The position numbers were made by a program, and so were the translations under genes. Of a stretch of 64,000 nt of DNA, positions 11,870 through 24,700 are shown in pieces. Below the pieces are notes generated by a model. That model ran no database searches and was not told the DNA's origin. It saw only the letters and a program-made list of their open reading frames with translations. The first letter of the stretch is position 1, and each line of letters opens with the position of its first letter. The DNA is from Lineus longissimus (taxonomy: Eukaryota > Nemertea > Pilidiophora > Heteronemertea > Lineidae), in the NCBI RefSeq assembly GCF_910592395.1, contig NC_088309.1:20276599-20340598 (forward strand). Direction: 5' to 3'.

Positions 11870-12701
11870 TCAAGATGTTGCCTTCTTCTCAAGTCTCATT
11901 GACTTCCTTCTGTGCTTTTTCTTTTGGGAGGACCTTGGAGTAGTACTGGCAACAACAGACTTGGGAGTACTTTGAAGTGCTGGTGATCTGGACTGTGGTG
12001 AATCAAAAGACAATTTGGTAGCTACCTCATCAACTTTTTGTTTGCGTTTCTTGGCAGATTTTGGTGTTTTTGTCACGGTTTGCAATGAAAGAAGGTCGCA
12101 GTGAGATACATCATACTCAACAATAGATACATCTTCCGTACTTTCTGTTAAATCATCTGAAACTTGACGATCATTACAAGAACTGATTGACTCTACGCCA
12201 TGCGTGCTAGTGTCCATTTCAATGGAAGAGGCATTACTTTTCCTCTTTTTCTTCTTCTTTTTACCAGTTGACTCAGCGTGAGGAGTATCGACAGGACTAT
12301 TTGACAACTCGTTCCCACCAGTGTCCATATCAGTTATCAATGCATTACTTTTCCTCTTTTTCTTCTTCTTCTTACCAATCGACTCTGCCTGAGGACTATT
12401 TGACCCATCTTTCTCACCAGTGTCCATTTCAGTACTCGTTGCAATACTTTTCCTCTTTTTCTTCTTGGAGTTTGGTGTTTGGGCCACGATTTCCTTCTGA
12501 GCACCTGACCCAACCTCCACATCAGCAAGCGCAACGTCACCTTTTCTCCGCTTCTTTTCCTTTGATTTGGGAGTTTCTGCCTTGCTTGTACCATTGACAT
12601 GAGCGCTTGAGCCATTCTCTGCCTTAACAACCATCTTTGCTTTCTTCTTTGGTGAAGCACTTCTGTTTTCCTTCTCATCATCAATTTTCCTTTTCTTGGC
12701 A
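11870..12701 (-). CDS. MYBBP1A: MYBBP1A last exon, lysine-rich tail with internal repeats
   Basis: The final coding exon gives 277 residues of low-complexity basic sequence, as expected for the nucleolar-localisation tail of MYBBP1A. Three copies of a KKKKRKS block followed by a Thr/Met-Asp-Thr-Gly-like phrase are spaced about 33-39 residues apart (DNA near 12232-12262, 12347-12377 and 12447-12466). The tail has therefore grown by internal duplication. The acceptor at 12702-12703 joins the preceding exon in phase 2. Confidence 0.9.
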
Positions 12702-15700
12702 CTGAAAATAATAGCACTCACATAAGATTCCTGAAATTCTACCAACACAGTTGCAGGAGACCTGCATCGACAATATTGTTGAGATCAAGATTAAACACTC
12801 ACAAAAATGACCAGCGAAAAAAAGTGCATTTCAACATCAAGTCAGCTCCTCAGTCACAGTTAATACTTACTTATTTTTCATGAGGATCTGGAACTTTCGA
12901 CACACAGCCTTCAAATCCTTGCTGCTAATCCTAATAGCTTCTTCAATGATGGGGTTGAACTCTTCAGGAATAACCTGCAAGGGGCAACAAGAAATACAAT
13001 TTTGAGACACAATCACTATCGAACACCGAGTACATGTGCCAGTATACTATCAAAGCAAGGCTCTATTTGTGCCTCTCACAAGGACTACTATCAGGCTGGG
13101 CTAAATCAATCAAGACTCTCTTTTTTTCATCAAACAGAAACTCAGAAGTGAAAAGATATAGAATAGGGGCCATCTGACTTGATACTATAAATCGAACCAC
13201 TCTAGCTTTACAGCACTATAACTGTAGTAAGCCATAGTTAATTCTAATCTTCTGAGGCCACATGAAACTTAGTTCATGAATGGAGCTGCAGGAAATATCA
13301 ACTTACCAGACTGATTCCGTTAGCCTGAGCAATATTTTTGAACTTCAACAAAATATTCAAAGTATGTTCAAATAGCTTTGGTTTCATCGCTCCTGTCTCA
13401 GAAAGTGGACTGAGAACCTGCATAAAGAGAAGTAAATATCTGTGATTTTTATACTGTTTGGAATAGTACATAAACAAATCAGAAATACTTCTAGAAAATG
13501 AGGTAAAAGTACTTTGGGTAAGGCATATTTTCTTTTTCAAGCGCCCTGAAACAGGTGCCTTACAAATTCTTATTGCTAGCTCTTGGATCCCAAATCGTAG
13601 AAGCACACCACAAATTGCTTGAAAACTGAATGTATGCACCCCTCTTCTTCTTACTAAATTCAATGGCATTTCGAGATGAACGTGTCCTTACCTTGAGAAC
13701 CACCGAACAGATCATTGGACCAAACACATCCCAGTCTTCGTCTACATCCTTGACCTGAAATTACAATATAACTTTTCGTTATGCACATCTAAATATCTTG
13801 GGAGAGGACTAGACCACAGAGTCTCTCTCATGTCATCCCTGTTATCATGAATATAAGTATGCATGATCCCTAACTACTGGAGAATGGGACAAGTTACAGT
13901 TACACATTATTGTTTTTTCTTTGGCAGAAACTTACGCCCCTGTGTTTAAGGCCAATGAAATCACGGTTCCTCTGCACTACTAAGTGGCGCTAATGGCATG
14001 GAAGATTACAAACGAAGTATTTTAATAGCATTAGCAATAGCAATAGCAATAGCATTACTAACTGTATGACCAAAGGACATTCCACGTCACACACAATCTT
14101 CAAACCTTGACGAACTTTCAGTTTCTGTACAAAAAATCATTGGAAAGAGTTATTTCTTACCAGACTTCTGCTCATCAGCGATGACATCATCAAAACAGCC
14201 TTTTGCTGGAAAAAACAAAACAGGTAGGTAAACACAAATGATTTACTTCCAACTGAGGAAACCAACAGGCAGTCAACACAATAGAATAAAGAATCAGCTG
14301 GTACATTGTGAGGCACACAACTGACTCTGGGATAGATCAACTCATGTAGTAGATCTTATCAACATACCTTGCAGAATACCCTTAATGTATCATCAGTCAT
14401 CACCTTGATCAGTAACTTGTGCAACGGCCAGGCAAAGGACTGAAAGAAGAATGTGATGTACAACTACAACATGCTTTCACTGAAGGGTGGCAATGGTTAG
14501 TTGTGAGTGAGTTTTAACAGAGTCGTGTCAGTGAGTCGTAAATAAAATGGCCAGGAAGCATCGACTTTCTCTTCCCCTTACTTTGGAGTTAAAAACATAG
14601 GTGTCAGTTTTGTCATCGGATTACGCAAAAAGGGAAAAGCTTCCATCCCTGATGTAAGGATGGTTGGCAACAGAAGCCGATAACAACTTCAGGCAAAGGA
14701 AAGAATAAGTTACATCAACAGAAAGAATCCAAGATGACAAATACTTTGCATGAAAAGGGGATAGGCCTATCATGATACTTCATACTGAAAAAGTTTGACA
14801 CATTGTTTAAGACACATAAAAATGAAATGAGAATCTTTTTAACTTACCTGGTACCTCTCAAATACGCATGAGAACAGTAGATGACTCAGGCGAGAGTCTC
14901 GCTGGTAGAAAAATTCATTCAGGGCCTCTTCATAAATTTCAAGCAACATCTCGGGTAACTCCGCTTTTGTCTGAAATGACGATGTTGGATAAATGTCAGG
15001 GATGTTGAAACAGTGGTGGAAATGGACACCAGGCTGATAAACATTTAAGAGAGCATTGATTACACCTTGATTTTTCAAGCAAACTGAGTCAAGACCAATA
15101 TACTGAACATCTGCAGCTGACTATACTTTGTAAGAGAACACAATATACACTACTTACCACCTTTTCATCCACTTCCTTGGCACGTTTGGCACGAGTCTTA
15201 ATAGGACTTGGTCCTCCATCAACCAAATGTCCTGTGGCAACTTTGACCTGAAATAACACAGAATCACGGTTTATTTACATGTACATCAATTGTGTAGAGG
15301 GAGGAAGTCTCTTATGGAAGCATGATCAACAGTTTGGCCACAAAAGACCAGGGCTTATGGGTTGTAATTTTACAGCATAAGAAATTGTGTATAGCGGCTA
15401 CAGTGTGCCAGCATACGAGCTATTTGTTTCTGGTGCAAGCAGAAGCCCTTAATAGACACTTATTGGCAATTGACAGCACGTCATTTGATCCCTGGAACTT
15501 GGAACTTAATGAAAAATATGGAATATGCTATGAAGAATGAATTTCTAAGTCACACAAAATAACACCTGGTAACTACTTACTATCAATGCACCCACTTTTC
15601 CTATATACTCTATCACGGGCAAAACAGAAACTGAAACTGAGAAGGAGAACAAAGAGTTGAATTTAGGCAGACATACTTCATTCAGCAAACCACTGTCTTC

Positions 15701-18700
15701 TGATTAAAACAAGTGTGTCTGTTTCCTCATTAGATCAAGAACAGTTCAAATCCAAGAAACTTACTCCAGGGAGTTAATATTCCGTCAAAATCAGTTCAAA
15801 TTCAGACCTGACATAGTGCTGATTCGTTAAACAGTGGCGATATATTATATCAAGAAAGAAAAACAACCCAAGTGTTTTGTCAGATTAGTCTTGCCAACAT
15901 GATCACAGAATGTGACCAGACCTCGCTGCGGAAGTTAAATATCCTGATTCAGAACTCCTATTATAAATCACAACACTCAATTATTTAAAAACAAACGTTG
16001 ACTGACTCACCTTTCTTTGAGTAAGCTATGTATGACTTGAGGGCATCTACAAAGTCCTCAGCCTCCACATCAATGACTACCTGGAACATGAAATAACTTA
16101 AGACTAAAACATACTAGATGGGTTGGTGAAAAATTCAAGCACTGGGTATGCCCCTGATCAACTGTTTGCCATAAGGGTACAAAATTTATCGACCTTGCAC
16201 CCAAATTCCCCCTCTTTACTCGTGACTGGAAGAGTTTATGGCAATCAGTGCATTCAAAACCGAAAATCTTCTTGTAACTACATGTACATAGAAAATTGGT
16301 TGAGACACTTGACAGCCAATTGGAAAAATTAACAATAAAAATAGCGACTTTATTGGCTCTGAGAAGTATGCAAAGTTCATGAAAAGTTTGGAAGAATGAA
16401 GTCTTGAGCAGAGCAGGTAATAAACAGTTATTTTGTACCTTTTTTTGCTTGAGCGTAACATTCAACACTTCCCTTATCTTATGGTAAAGAGGCTGTTCCT
16501 TCTTGTCATTGACTGTTAACTCAAGAAGTTCAAGTACACACTGGATCAAGTCCTGAAAAGGTGGATACAGAGATCAATGAGCACCACTGCCGTGCGGAAA
16601 TGACAATCGCAGCAAATTGAAGGAAATCACACAATCATTCAACAGTAAACTCAAAATTGCCTTGTTGGAAATATCATTTTGTTACTGTTCTATGCAAACC
16701 CACAGCTTAACTGTGCTGCCTCTAAGATTAAGAAGTGGCCAGGTTACGAAATACCACAAGCTTTAAAAACCAAAATGCGCAAGTATGACTACTGCTTCTT
16801 TGAATGTGCGCACTCAAGTTCCTGAGTAAGGCCAGCCATTTTGTTACACTTGGTTATTTTGTTACACATGAGTACAGGCCACACCTGCTAAAGGACTAAA
16901 GAGACATTATACTTACCAAGAGCATTCCCATTGAAGTACTATTGTGGCCATGTTTTAACTGCAGCACGACCAGGTCAAGACACCTGAAAATTGTAATAAT
17001 GATCACAATTATAACCCTCTTTATCGCAGTGAACAGAACTATACTTTCTCAAATTATTTTCGCAATTAACATAATATTTGTGTTGTGCATTTAAAATAAG
17101 TTCCAAATAAATGACTTTTACATATCTTTGCATGACAGCACATATTAACAGTCCATGGATTCTCATTCCAAAGAGGTTGTTCCTTCTTGCCTTTTACTGA
17201 ACTAGAGATGGCCCAGAAGAGGCATCGCATAACTACCAATAAGCTTCGTTTTATAGGCCAAAACATTATTTTCTTATCCGCACTTTGAGGTGCAACAACA
17301 CTTTCAGTGATTTTCCTTCAAACAACTGCTTGGGCTCACCTCATCCTGAAATGTCGCAGTTGATTCTTTTTCTCTTCCTTGTCTTTGGCTAGTTTACGTT
17401 TGGACTGGCTTTTGAATGCCTCGGCCAATGCATCATCGATGCGCATCATGGCAGAATCACTCATATCGGAATCAGATTCCTGGAAGGAAACACACCAAGT
17501 TGGGTAAAGCTCATCTATATCATACAGACCTCGCATCGCATTTTCTCAGCCTTCTCAAGTCAAAAATTACCTCAACAATGACAGAGCTTTTACATACCTC
17601 ATCAGGCTTTGTAGTCAATGGTTTTAGTCCATGTTTTTTTATTTCCGGGAACTTCTTCCGCTTTTTAAAATTTACCTCATCCTCACTGTTATTGGCGGCC
17701 TTTCCGAGTGCAGCCTGCACTGCTCTTCTTAACGCAGGGTCCACGCTATCATCTTCTTCATTTCCACTATCATCGTCATCATCTTCTTCATCTTCTTCTT
17801 CATCATCATCGTCCTCGCTTTCTTTCTCTGATTCCGAATCCTCCACATCTGATTCGCCAATGTCCTCGTCGTCTTCGAAGCCAATAAGGCCTTCTTCACC
17901 TTCCTTATCATCCTTGAACACCTGAAGTCAAAATAGGAGAAATAAACACACTAGTTGAAATAAAAGATGAAAGCTATAACAGCATCCTGAACACAACGAA
18001 GAGGATCATTCAGCCAAACCAACCCGAAAGTGTCATTACTCTTCTTGCTAAACTCACTGAATGAAGTCAGCAGTGTGAGAATGTTCCATGTGCCATATAT
18101 GAGGGAATAGAAGCCTGTATGTGGTGGCTGTGACAGTGGGCGAGGACAGGAGGCTTGGGAATCAAAACACCAATCTGCAGACATAAAGTCCCAGTACTTA
18201 TGTCAGTCGAGAGGGAGAATGTGTTTATGAGGGCGTAGACACCTGTAAGTTGTGAACACTACAGTGTGACGGAATCACCACACTTATCTTCAAACATATA
18301 TAAAGTGCCACTACTTACACCTGTCAAGATGGAGAATGCTCCACGCGTCATGTGAGGGCACAGCATTCTGTATGTTGACGATACGACAGTACGACTGAGA
18401 TGAGATGGCCGGGAGAGGAGACTCAGGAACAGCTCCACCATCACGTCCAACCACTCAGGTTCATCTGAAGGAATACGATTAACAATTCTATGAACTCTAT
18501 TTCCATATTTTGTAGGTAAAATATCACTAAGCATGCATTCTTATTAGCCTTGGTACATTTGTACCCATTTGACCTTCAATGTTGGTATATGACTTCACAG
18601 ATCAGTGATATAATGGATTGTAATAGGTAACTTATAATTTACGCCACTTTGTAAAAGATTTCTCAAAAGTGAATTACACAGAGGCACTTTTCCTCTACAG

Positions 18701-21700
18701 CAACGCAGAAAATTCAATCCGCAGAGTTCATCAGTATCAGCAATTGCGAACACTCAAACAACTGGCGTACCTGACTTCAAACCAACTGACTTCCGTCTCT
18801 TCTTGGTTGCTTTCTTGTAACAAATTCTCATATCCTGAAAAGTCAAAGAAATCTCGATGATAAAGAACTGTCAATATACCTGTAGGCGAAATAACTAGCT
18901 GACTCTGTTTAGCAAGAAGCGCAAAGGTTCACAACAACCATGTTACACATTCAAACCAAGCCTGACAAGGCGTATTGCTCACTCTTGACAAGTGGACCCT
19001 GGTACGAACCCCCAGTCTGTATGAGACTCGAGACAGGTCTCTTTTTCTAACCTGCACTACTCTTGCCAGATGTATGGGTAACCGGTCAGAAAGACCCAGG
19101 CTGGAGTGCAAATTACGCAGCTCATAAATGAGTTTCACTGAAAGGATAGGCCAGGTTTAAAGTATGAGAAGTCTGATTATGTTTGTCTCTTTTGGCCACA
19201 TGAACTTTGGCTGTGTTCCCTTTAGAAATGATTCTCTTCACTTACAGCAAGAACTTCTAGTACATCCTCTGTCTCCTTGAACAATTCTAGTACTGTATTC
19301 ATTGTAAGTAACTGGAAGGCAACATCCTCCAGAGAACGGTGGTCCTGGAAAAAAACAAACGAAACGACGTGATATGAATTTGCTTTCGGCATATGCGAAA
19401 GGACAACAGTATTATAATAGTTGACATGTGGAGAACTGTATTTATGGTAAGATTGAGAGATCCATCAGGGGTTGCCATGGCAACATTTCTGGAGGAAACC
19501 TTAACATCAAGAGATTGGAAGCCCCAGAAGGTAGAATATTTTCAATTGTGCGAAGCTCAAGCTCAGCTACGCATACCCTCATTCCGGAACTGAACAGTTT
19601 TTTTTTATTTTCTAAAAATTGTCGAAGTGAGTTGGACTTGCAAATTGCTTCGATTATTCTGTGTCGATTAGTACCAACACTTACCACGGCCCCAATTTCG
19701 TATCTTCAGATACGTATCTAGGGCAAAGTCATAGTGCCATACAGCGTTTGTCTGACTTTTGGAAACAGGCATCACATTAAGTAGTCCCATCCCTATTTGT
19801 ATATATTTCAGGACGTGAGGAGAGGGACCCTGGAAGACACCTCTTATTTTGTTGAAGTCCAGCAGAACAGTTAATTTTGGCTTTGTAAATTTACTGATAC
19901 GGTAATGTATTAAAATTGCTTCATTACCTCATTTTAAAATTTGTTCAATTCTATGGGTAAAAGTGGTGGTATTCATAAAATTGGGACAAGACTGGTATAC
20001 TCAAGCCATTTTCCAGCTGTTGCTTAATTCAACAAAACGTAGTTGTTACAGCTCTTGGTGATGAAAGTCTATCATCGAGGACAAAAACAGCAAGATCCTT
20101 GCATAACTTTGATAAACCTTAATTTCTAAAAACAACCTTTACATTTTGCATTCAAGCTCATGTCACAGAAACTGTCGTTGCACCAGTGTTGTCCCTAATT
20201 AGAGCAAACCATGTCATCAACATCATTTTAAACATTAGTATATTCATCAGCTGCCCTCCAAGTGCTTTGCAAAGTCTAACACTCATGTCCAGGTAACTAT
20301 GGCACAATCATGCCAACAGCTCAACGAGTGCGACTTTCATGCGAGTTGCGAGTTGCGAGTTACATCTGCGAGTTGCGAGTTGGATTTACCACAATTTGCT
20401 AATTTCAGCAGGCAACTAAGTTAGACATTCCTAGAACCAATCAATGACACTGGTAATGAACGACTGGTAATCAATGGCCAAAAAATGTTGAACTAGCCCA
20501 ACTTGCAGAAAAGAAAACCCCCATGGTTATTCTTTTCTGCGAGTTGCCTGGCTGAAATTGCCAAATCATGGTAAATTCTCTTGAATTTGGTCATGTTTGG
20601 CCACACTGGTAGGATGCCTCATATCAGAGATGCCCTCCCTCATTTCAAGTGTCATTTATTGGGTCTAGAAATGGCTAACTAGCCCAACTCGCAGAAAAGA
20701 AAACCCCCAGGGTAATTCTTTTCTGCGAGTTGCCAGTTGAAATTGGCAATTTATGGTAAATTCTCTTGAATTTGGCCATGTTTGGCCACACTGGTAGGAT
20801 GCCTCATATAAGAGATGCCCTCTTTCATTCCCAGTACCATTCAATGGGCAAAACATGTTGAAATAGCCCAACTCGCAGAAAAGAAAATCCACAGGGGTAA
20901 TTCTTTTCTGCGAGTTGTCTGCTGAAATTAGCAAATCATGGTAAATTCTCCTGAATTTGGTCATGTTTGGCCACACTGGTAGGATGCCTCATATCAGAGA
21001 TGCCCTCCCTCATTTCAAGTGTCATTTATTGGGTCTAGAAATGGCTAACTAGCCCAACTCGCAGAAAAGAAAACCCCCAGGGTAATTCTTTTCTGCGAGT
21101 TGCCAGTTGAAATTGGCAATTTATGGTAAATTCTCTTGAATTTGGCCATGTTTGGCCACACTGATAGGATGCCTCATATCAGAGATGCCCTCTCTCATTT
21201 CAAGTGTCATCTATTGGGTCTAGAAATGGCTAACTAGCCGAACTCGCAGAAAAGAAAATCCACAGGGTAATTCTTTTCTGCGAGTTGGGCTAGTTAGCCA
21301 TTTCTAGACCCGATAAATGACACTGGAAATGAGAGAGGGCATCTCTGATATGAGGCATCCTACCAGTGTGGCCATACATGACTAAATACAAGGGCATTTG
21401 GCCATGCTTTGCCAATTTCAGCTGGCAACTCGCAGAAAAGAATGACCCCAGGGTGTTTTCTTTTCTGCGAGTTGGACTAGTTAGCCATTTCTAGACCCGA
21501 TAAATGACACTGGAAATGAGAGGGGGCATCTCTGATATGAGGCTGCCTATCAGTGTGGCCATACATGACTAAATACAAGGGCATTTGGCCATGCTTTGCC
21601 AATTTCAGCTGGCAACTCGCAGAAAAGAATTACCCCAGGGTGTTTTCTTTTGCGATTTGGGCTAGTTTGACATTTTTAGACCCATTTAATGACACTGGAA

Positions 21701-24700
21701 TTGAAAGAAGGCATCTGGCATTTTCAACTCGCAAATGTAACTCGCAACTCGCAAATCCAACTCGCAACTCGCAAATGTAACTCGCAACTCGCAAATGTAA
21801 CTCACAACTCGCAAATCCAACTCGCAACTCGCAACTCGCAGAAAAGAAACCCTCGATAGCTCAACATGTCAAGGAAAAATCATCATATAGAACTAAATCA
21901 GCACAGGTTACAGTGTACTGCATTAGCTCTTGTATGAAGCCTTTGTTGGCCTAGATGAACAGCTGTGAGCAGACTAGAAAACTTGAGCTGTTCCTATCTT
22001 TAAAAAAAGAGTCTAGGCCTATTTAGTTTAACTAGAGCAAGTGCCTGGGACCAACGTGGCCATGCAAATGTTGATATCATATTAATAACTTAGGCAGCAG
22101 GTAACATGACTCGTCTACTAGTCTACTATATCGTAGGCCTACTGTTGAAAATCACAGGAGGTGCCGAGTCAGAGTGACACAACTGCCTTGAAGTTAAGCG
22201 GGAGAGTGTCTCTCTTGTCTTGTGGAAATAAGGATTTTATATAATACCTAAGGTAAGAAAACGATTTCAAAGTTAATTAAATGGGGCAATGAGATATTCA
22301 TCAAGTATCTCTTAATTCTTTTGTAGTACACTTGTGTGCAATTAATTTGTCATTATTTTATACACTTAATAACAGACACATTATAGGACATACCCTAGTT
22401 AGTCTGGGGCTGAGCAATTTTTTATTTAACATGCAGGCTACAAATGATTCTAATGTGTTGTGGGATAGAGTACGCCAACCAGACCATAGAAACCCAACTT
22501 GCTTATCTCACTCAGAGGCTTCATCTTTCTATCTGTTGGTAATATATTTATAGTCTATATCCAACTGTTCAATATTTACGTGTACATTGATGCGTGTGGC
22601 GTGCTCCTGTACACAGCTCCATTCGTGGTCCAATGATGAAGTCATTAACAAAAATTCTAACCCCTCTATCTCTTACACCCACAACTGGAAAAACTTAAGC
22701 ACTGGGTTTCTTAGGTCAGATAGGTGTACTCTATCCCACTACACATTACAATCACTTGTAGCCTGCCTGTTAAATAACAGTCGTTCAGCTCCCGGATTAA
22801 GTAGCACATGTTGGGAGACAGCGTACCATTTTAAAAACGAAGCTATAGGCACATCTAAACTCTGTATCACCTGTAGCTCAGTTGTAACACTAGCTTTTCA
22901 ATGCGGGCCACAGGTGCAGTACCTAAAATCTCATTAGTCATCAACCATCTTCTCTTTCCAGGTACCAGGATGAGACTTTTCATTTTATGGCTGCTTATTC
23001 CCCTGGCAGCGGCCAGCAAGATCCTGATCCTGCCCAACCAGGAGAGCAGTCACATCCGAGCAATGGCAACCACAGGTCGTGCCCTTGCCAAGAGAGGGCA
23101 CCAGGTAACTGTAGCAGTGCTGTACTGCCAAAAACAGGGGCCAGCTGTCATTGGGAAAATGGAGCAGCTACTATGGGGCGATCCAAATGAGAAAACATAT
23201 TTCTCAAACAAGCCTGAAACGAGCAAACTGATGCTAAAACACTATCGCGAGTCACAAGCAATAGAGACTATCCTCTATACAGTGTTTGAATGGCCGAGAT
23301 CGGTATGTGATTATTTGATGAAGGACAAGAAACTATACAACACTGTCAAGGCACTCAAGTTCGACCTGGTCATAGTCGATGGCCTACCTATTACCAGATG
23401 CAACTACTTCTTTGTTCATAACCTTGGACTACCATATATTTCACAGACGGCAATCTATCCCATTGACATCAGCTTTTTATCTCAATATTTCAACAATCCT
23501 TTCACAACCAATTCCCAGTTATCGTCGCCAGAAAATTATCTGCACAATGATGTTGGTAAACAGACTTTTCTTATGTGAACTCAACGTGTTGTAATGGAAA
23601 TTATAATACGTATTCTAATCCGATATCAACAGTACGCACAGTATGAAAGATATAAAACTGACTGGACTGACCGGCCGCTGACAAAATCCCTTTCACAGCT
23701 TGCAGCAGAGAGTCAATTATGGCTGATTGAACAACACCCCGTCTTAGACTTCCCGAGGGCTACATATGGCAACATAAAGTACATTGGTGGCATGAATTAT
23801 AAAAAGTCTCAACCACTAACTGGGAAATATGCTGAGCTAGCCGACGGAGCAACTGGTGGTTTCATTGTAGTTTCATTAGGAGCAGACCTTCTGTTTTTGC
23901 CGAAAGACTTAGGTGACAAAATGGTAGCGGCATTCAAGAAATTACCTAACTATACATTCATATGGGCAACCAAAGGAGAATTGACCGAAATGCCTGGAAA
24001 CGTTTTTAGAACCGACTGGATTCCACAGAATGATTTAATAGGCCATAAAAACTGTAAACTTTTAATCACACATTGTGGTAACAACGGTCAGTTTGAAGCG
24101 GTTGGTAACGGTGTGCCAATGTTAGGAATCCCGATTCATCGTGACCAGCCACCAAATGCATGGCGCATGAAAGACAAAGGTTTTGGACTAACAGTTCACC
24201 TGCTCACTGGAACAGTTGATGAAATTGCAGACAAAATCAAAGAAGTCATAATGAACCCTGAATATAAGAACAATGTGATAAAAGCTAGCAAAATCTTTCA
24301 CGACGGTGCCATGACACCGACAGAAACCGCTGTCTATTGGGTCGAACATGTGCTAAAACATGGTACAGAATACCTTAAAAGTGACGCAATGGATATGTCC
24401 TGGTACCAAGTGCTAGGTTATGACATTGTCGCATTCCTTGTCCTGCTAGTTATGATTTTCATAGCTGTGGTTAAGTTCACTTGTTCACTGATTAGAAACA
24501 AAATGAAAGGGAACAAGAAAACCAAAAACGACTAGGTAAACAAGAAAGCTAAGGGTAAATAGGTATAAGCTGTGCAGAACCAAAGTTAGTAACAGTTTTT
24601 GTGAACTGAACTTGATCCTTTTTTAGGTTCAAACAAGGAAAGTGCCATACCAAGGATAGATTTCTTGGCCATACCTATTGTGCCATAATGCCATTCTATT

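Noticed and set aside
17416-17925. 169-codon plus-strand frame with a long Ser run
   Set aside because: Shadow of the MYBBP1A acidic-tract exon on the minus strand.
23576-23578. TGA as selenocysteine in the UGT
   Set aside because: No UGT selenoprotein is known to me, the position is not a redox site, and no SECIS-like hairpin was identified downstream.
23556-23650. Possible short intron that would remove the UGT stop codon
   Set aside because: The donor GTAAAC exists, but the AG sites that follow all shift the frame or introduce another stop. The flanking sequence also reads through as a normal UGT when the TGA is treated as one residue.
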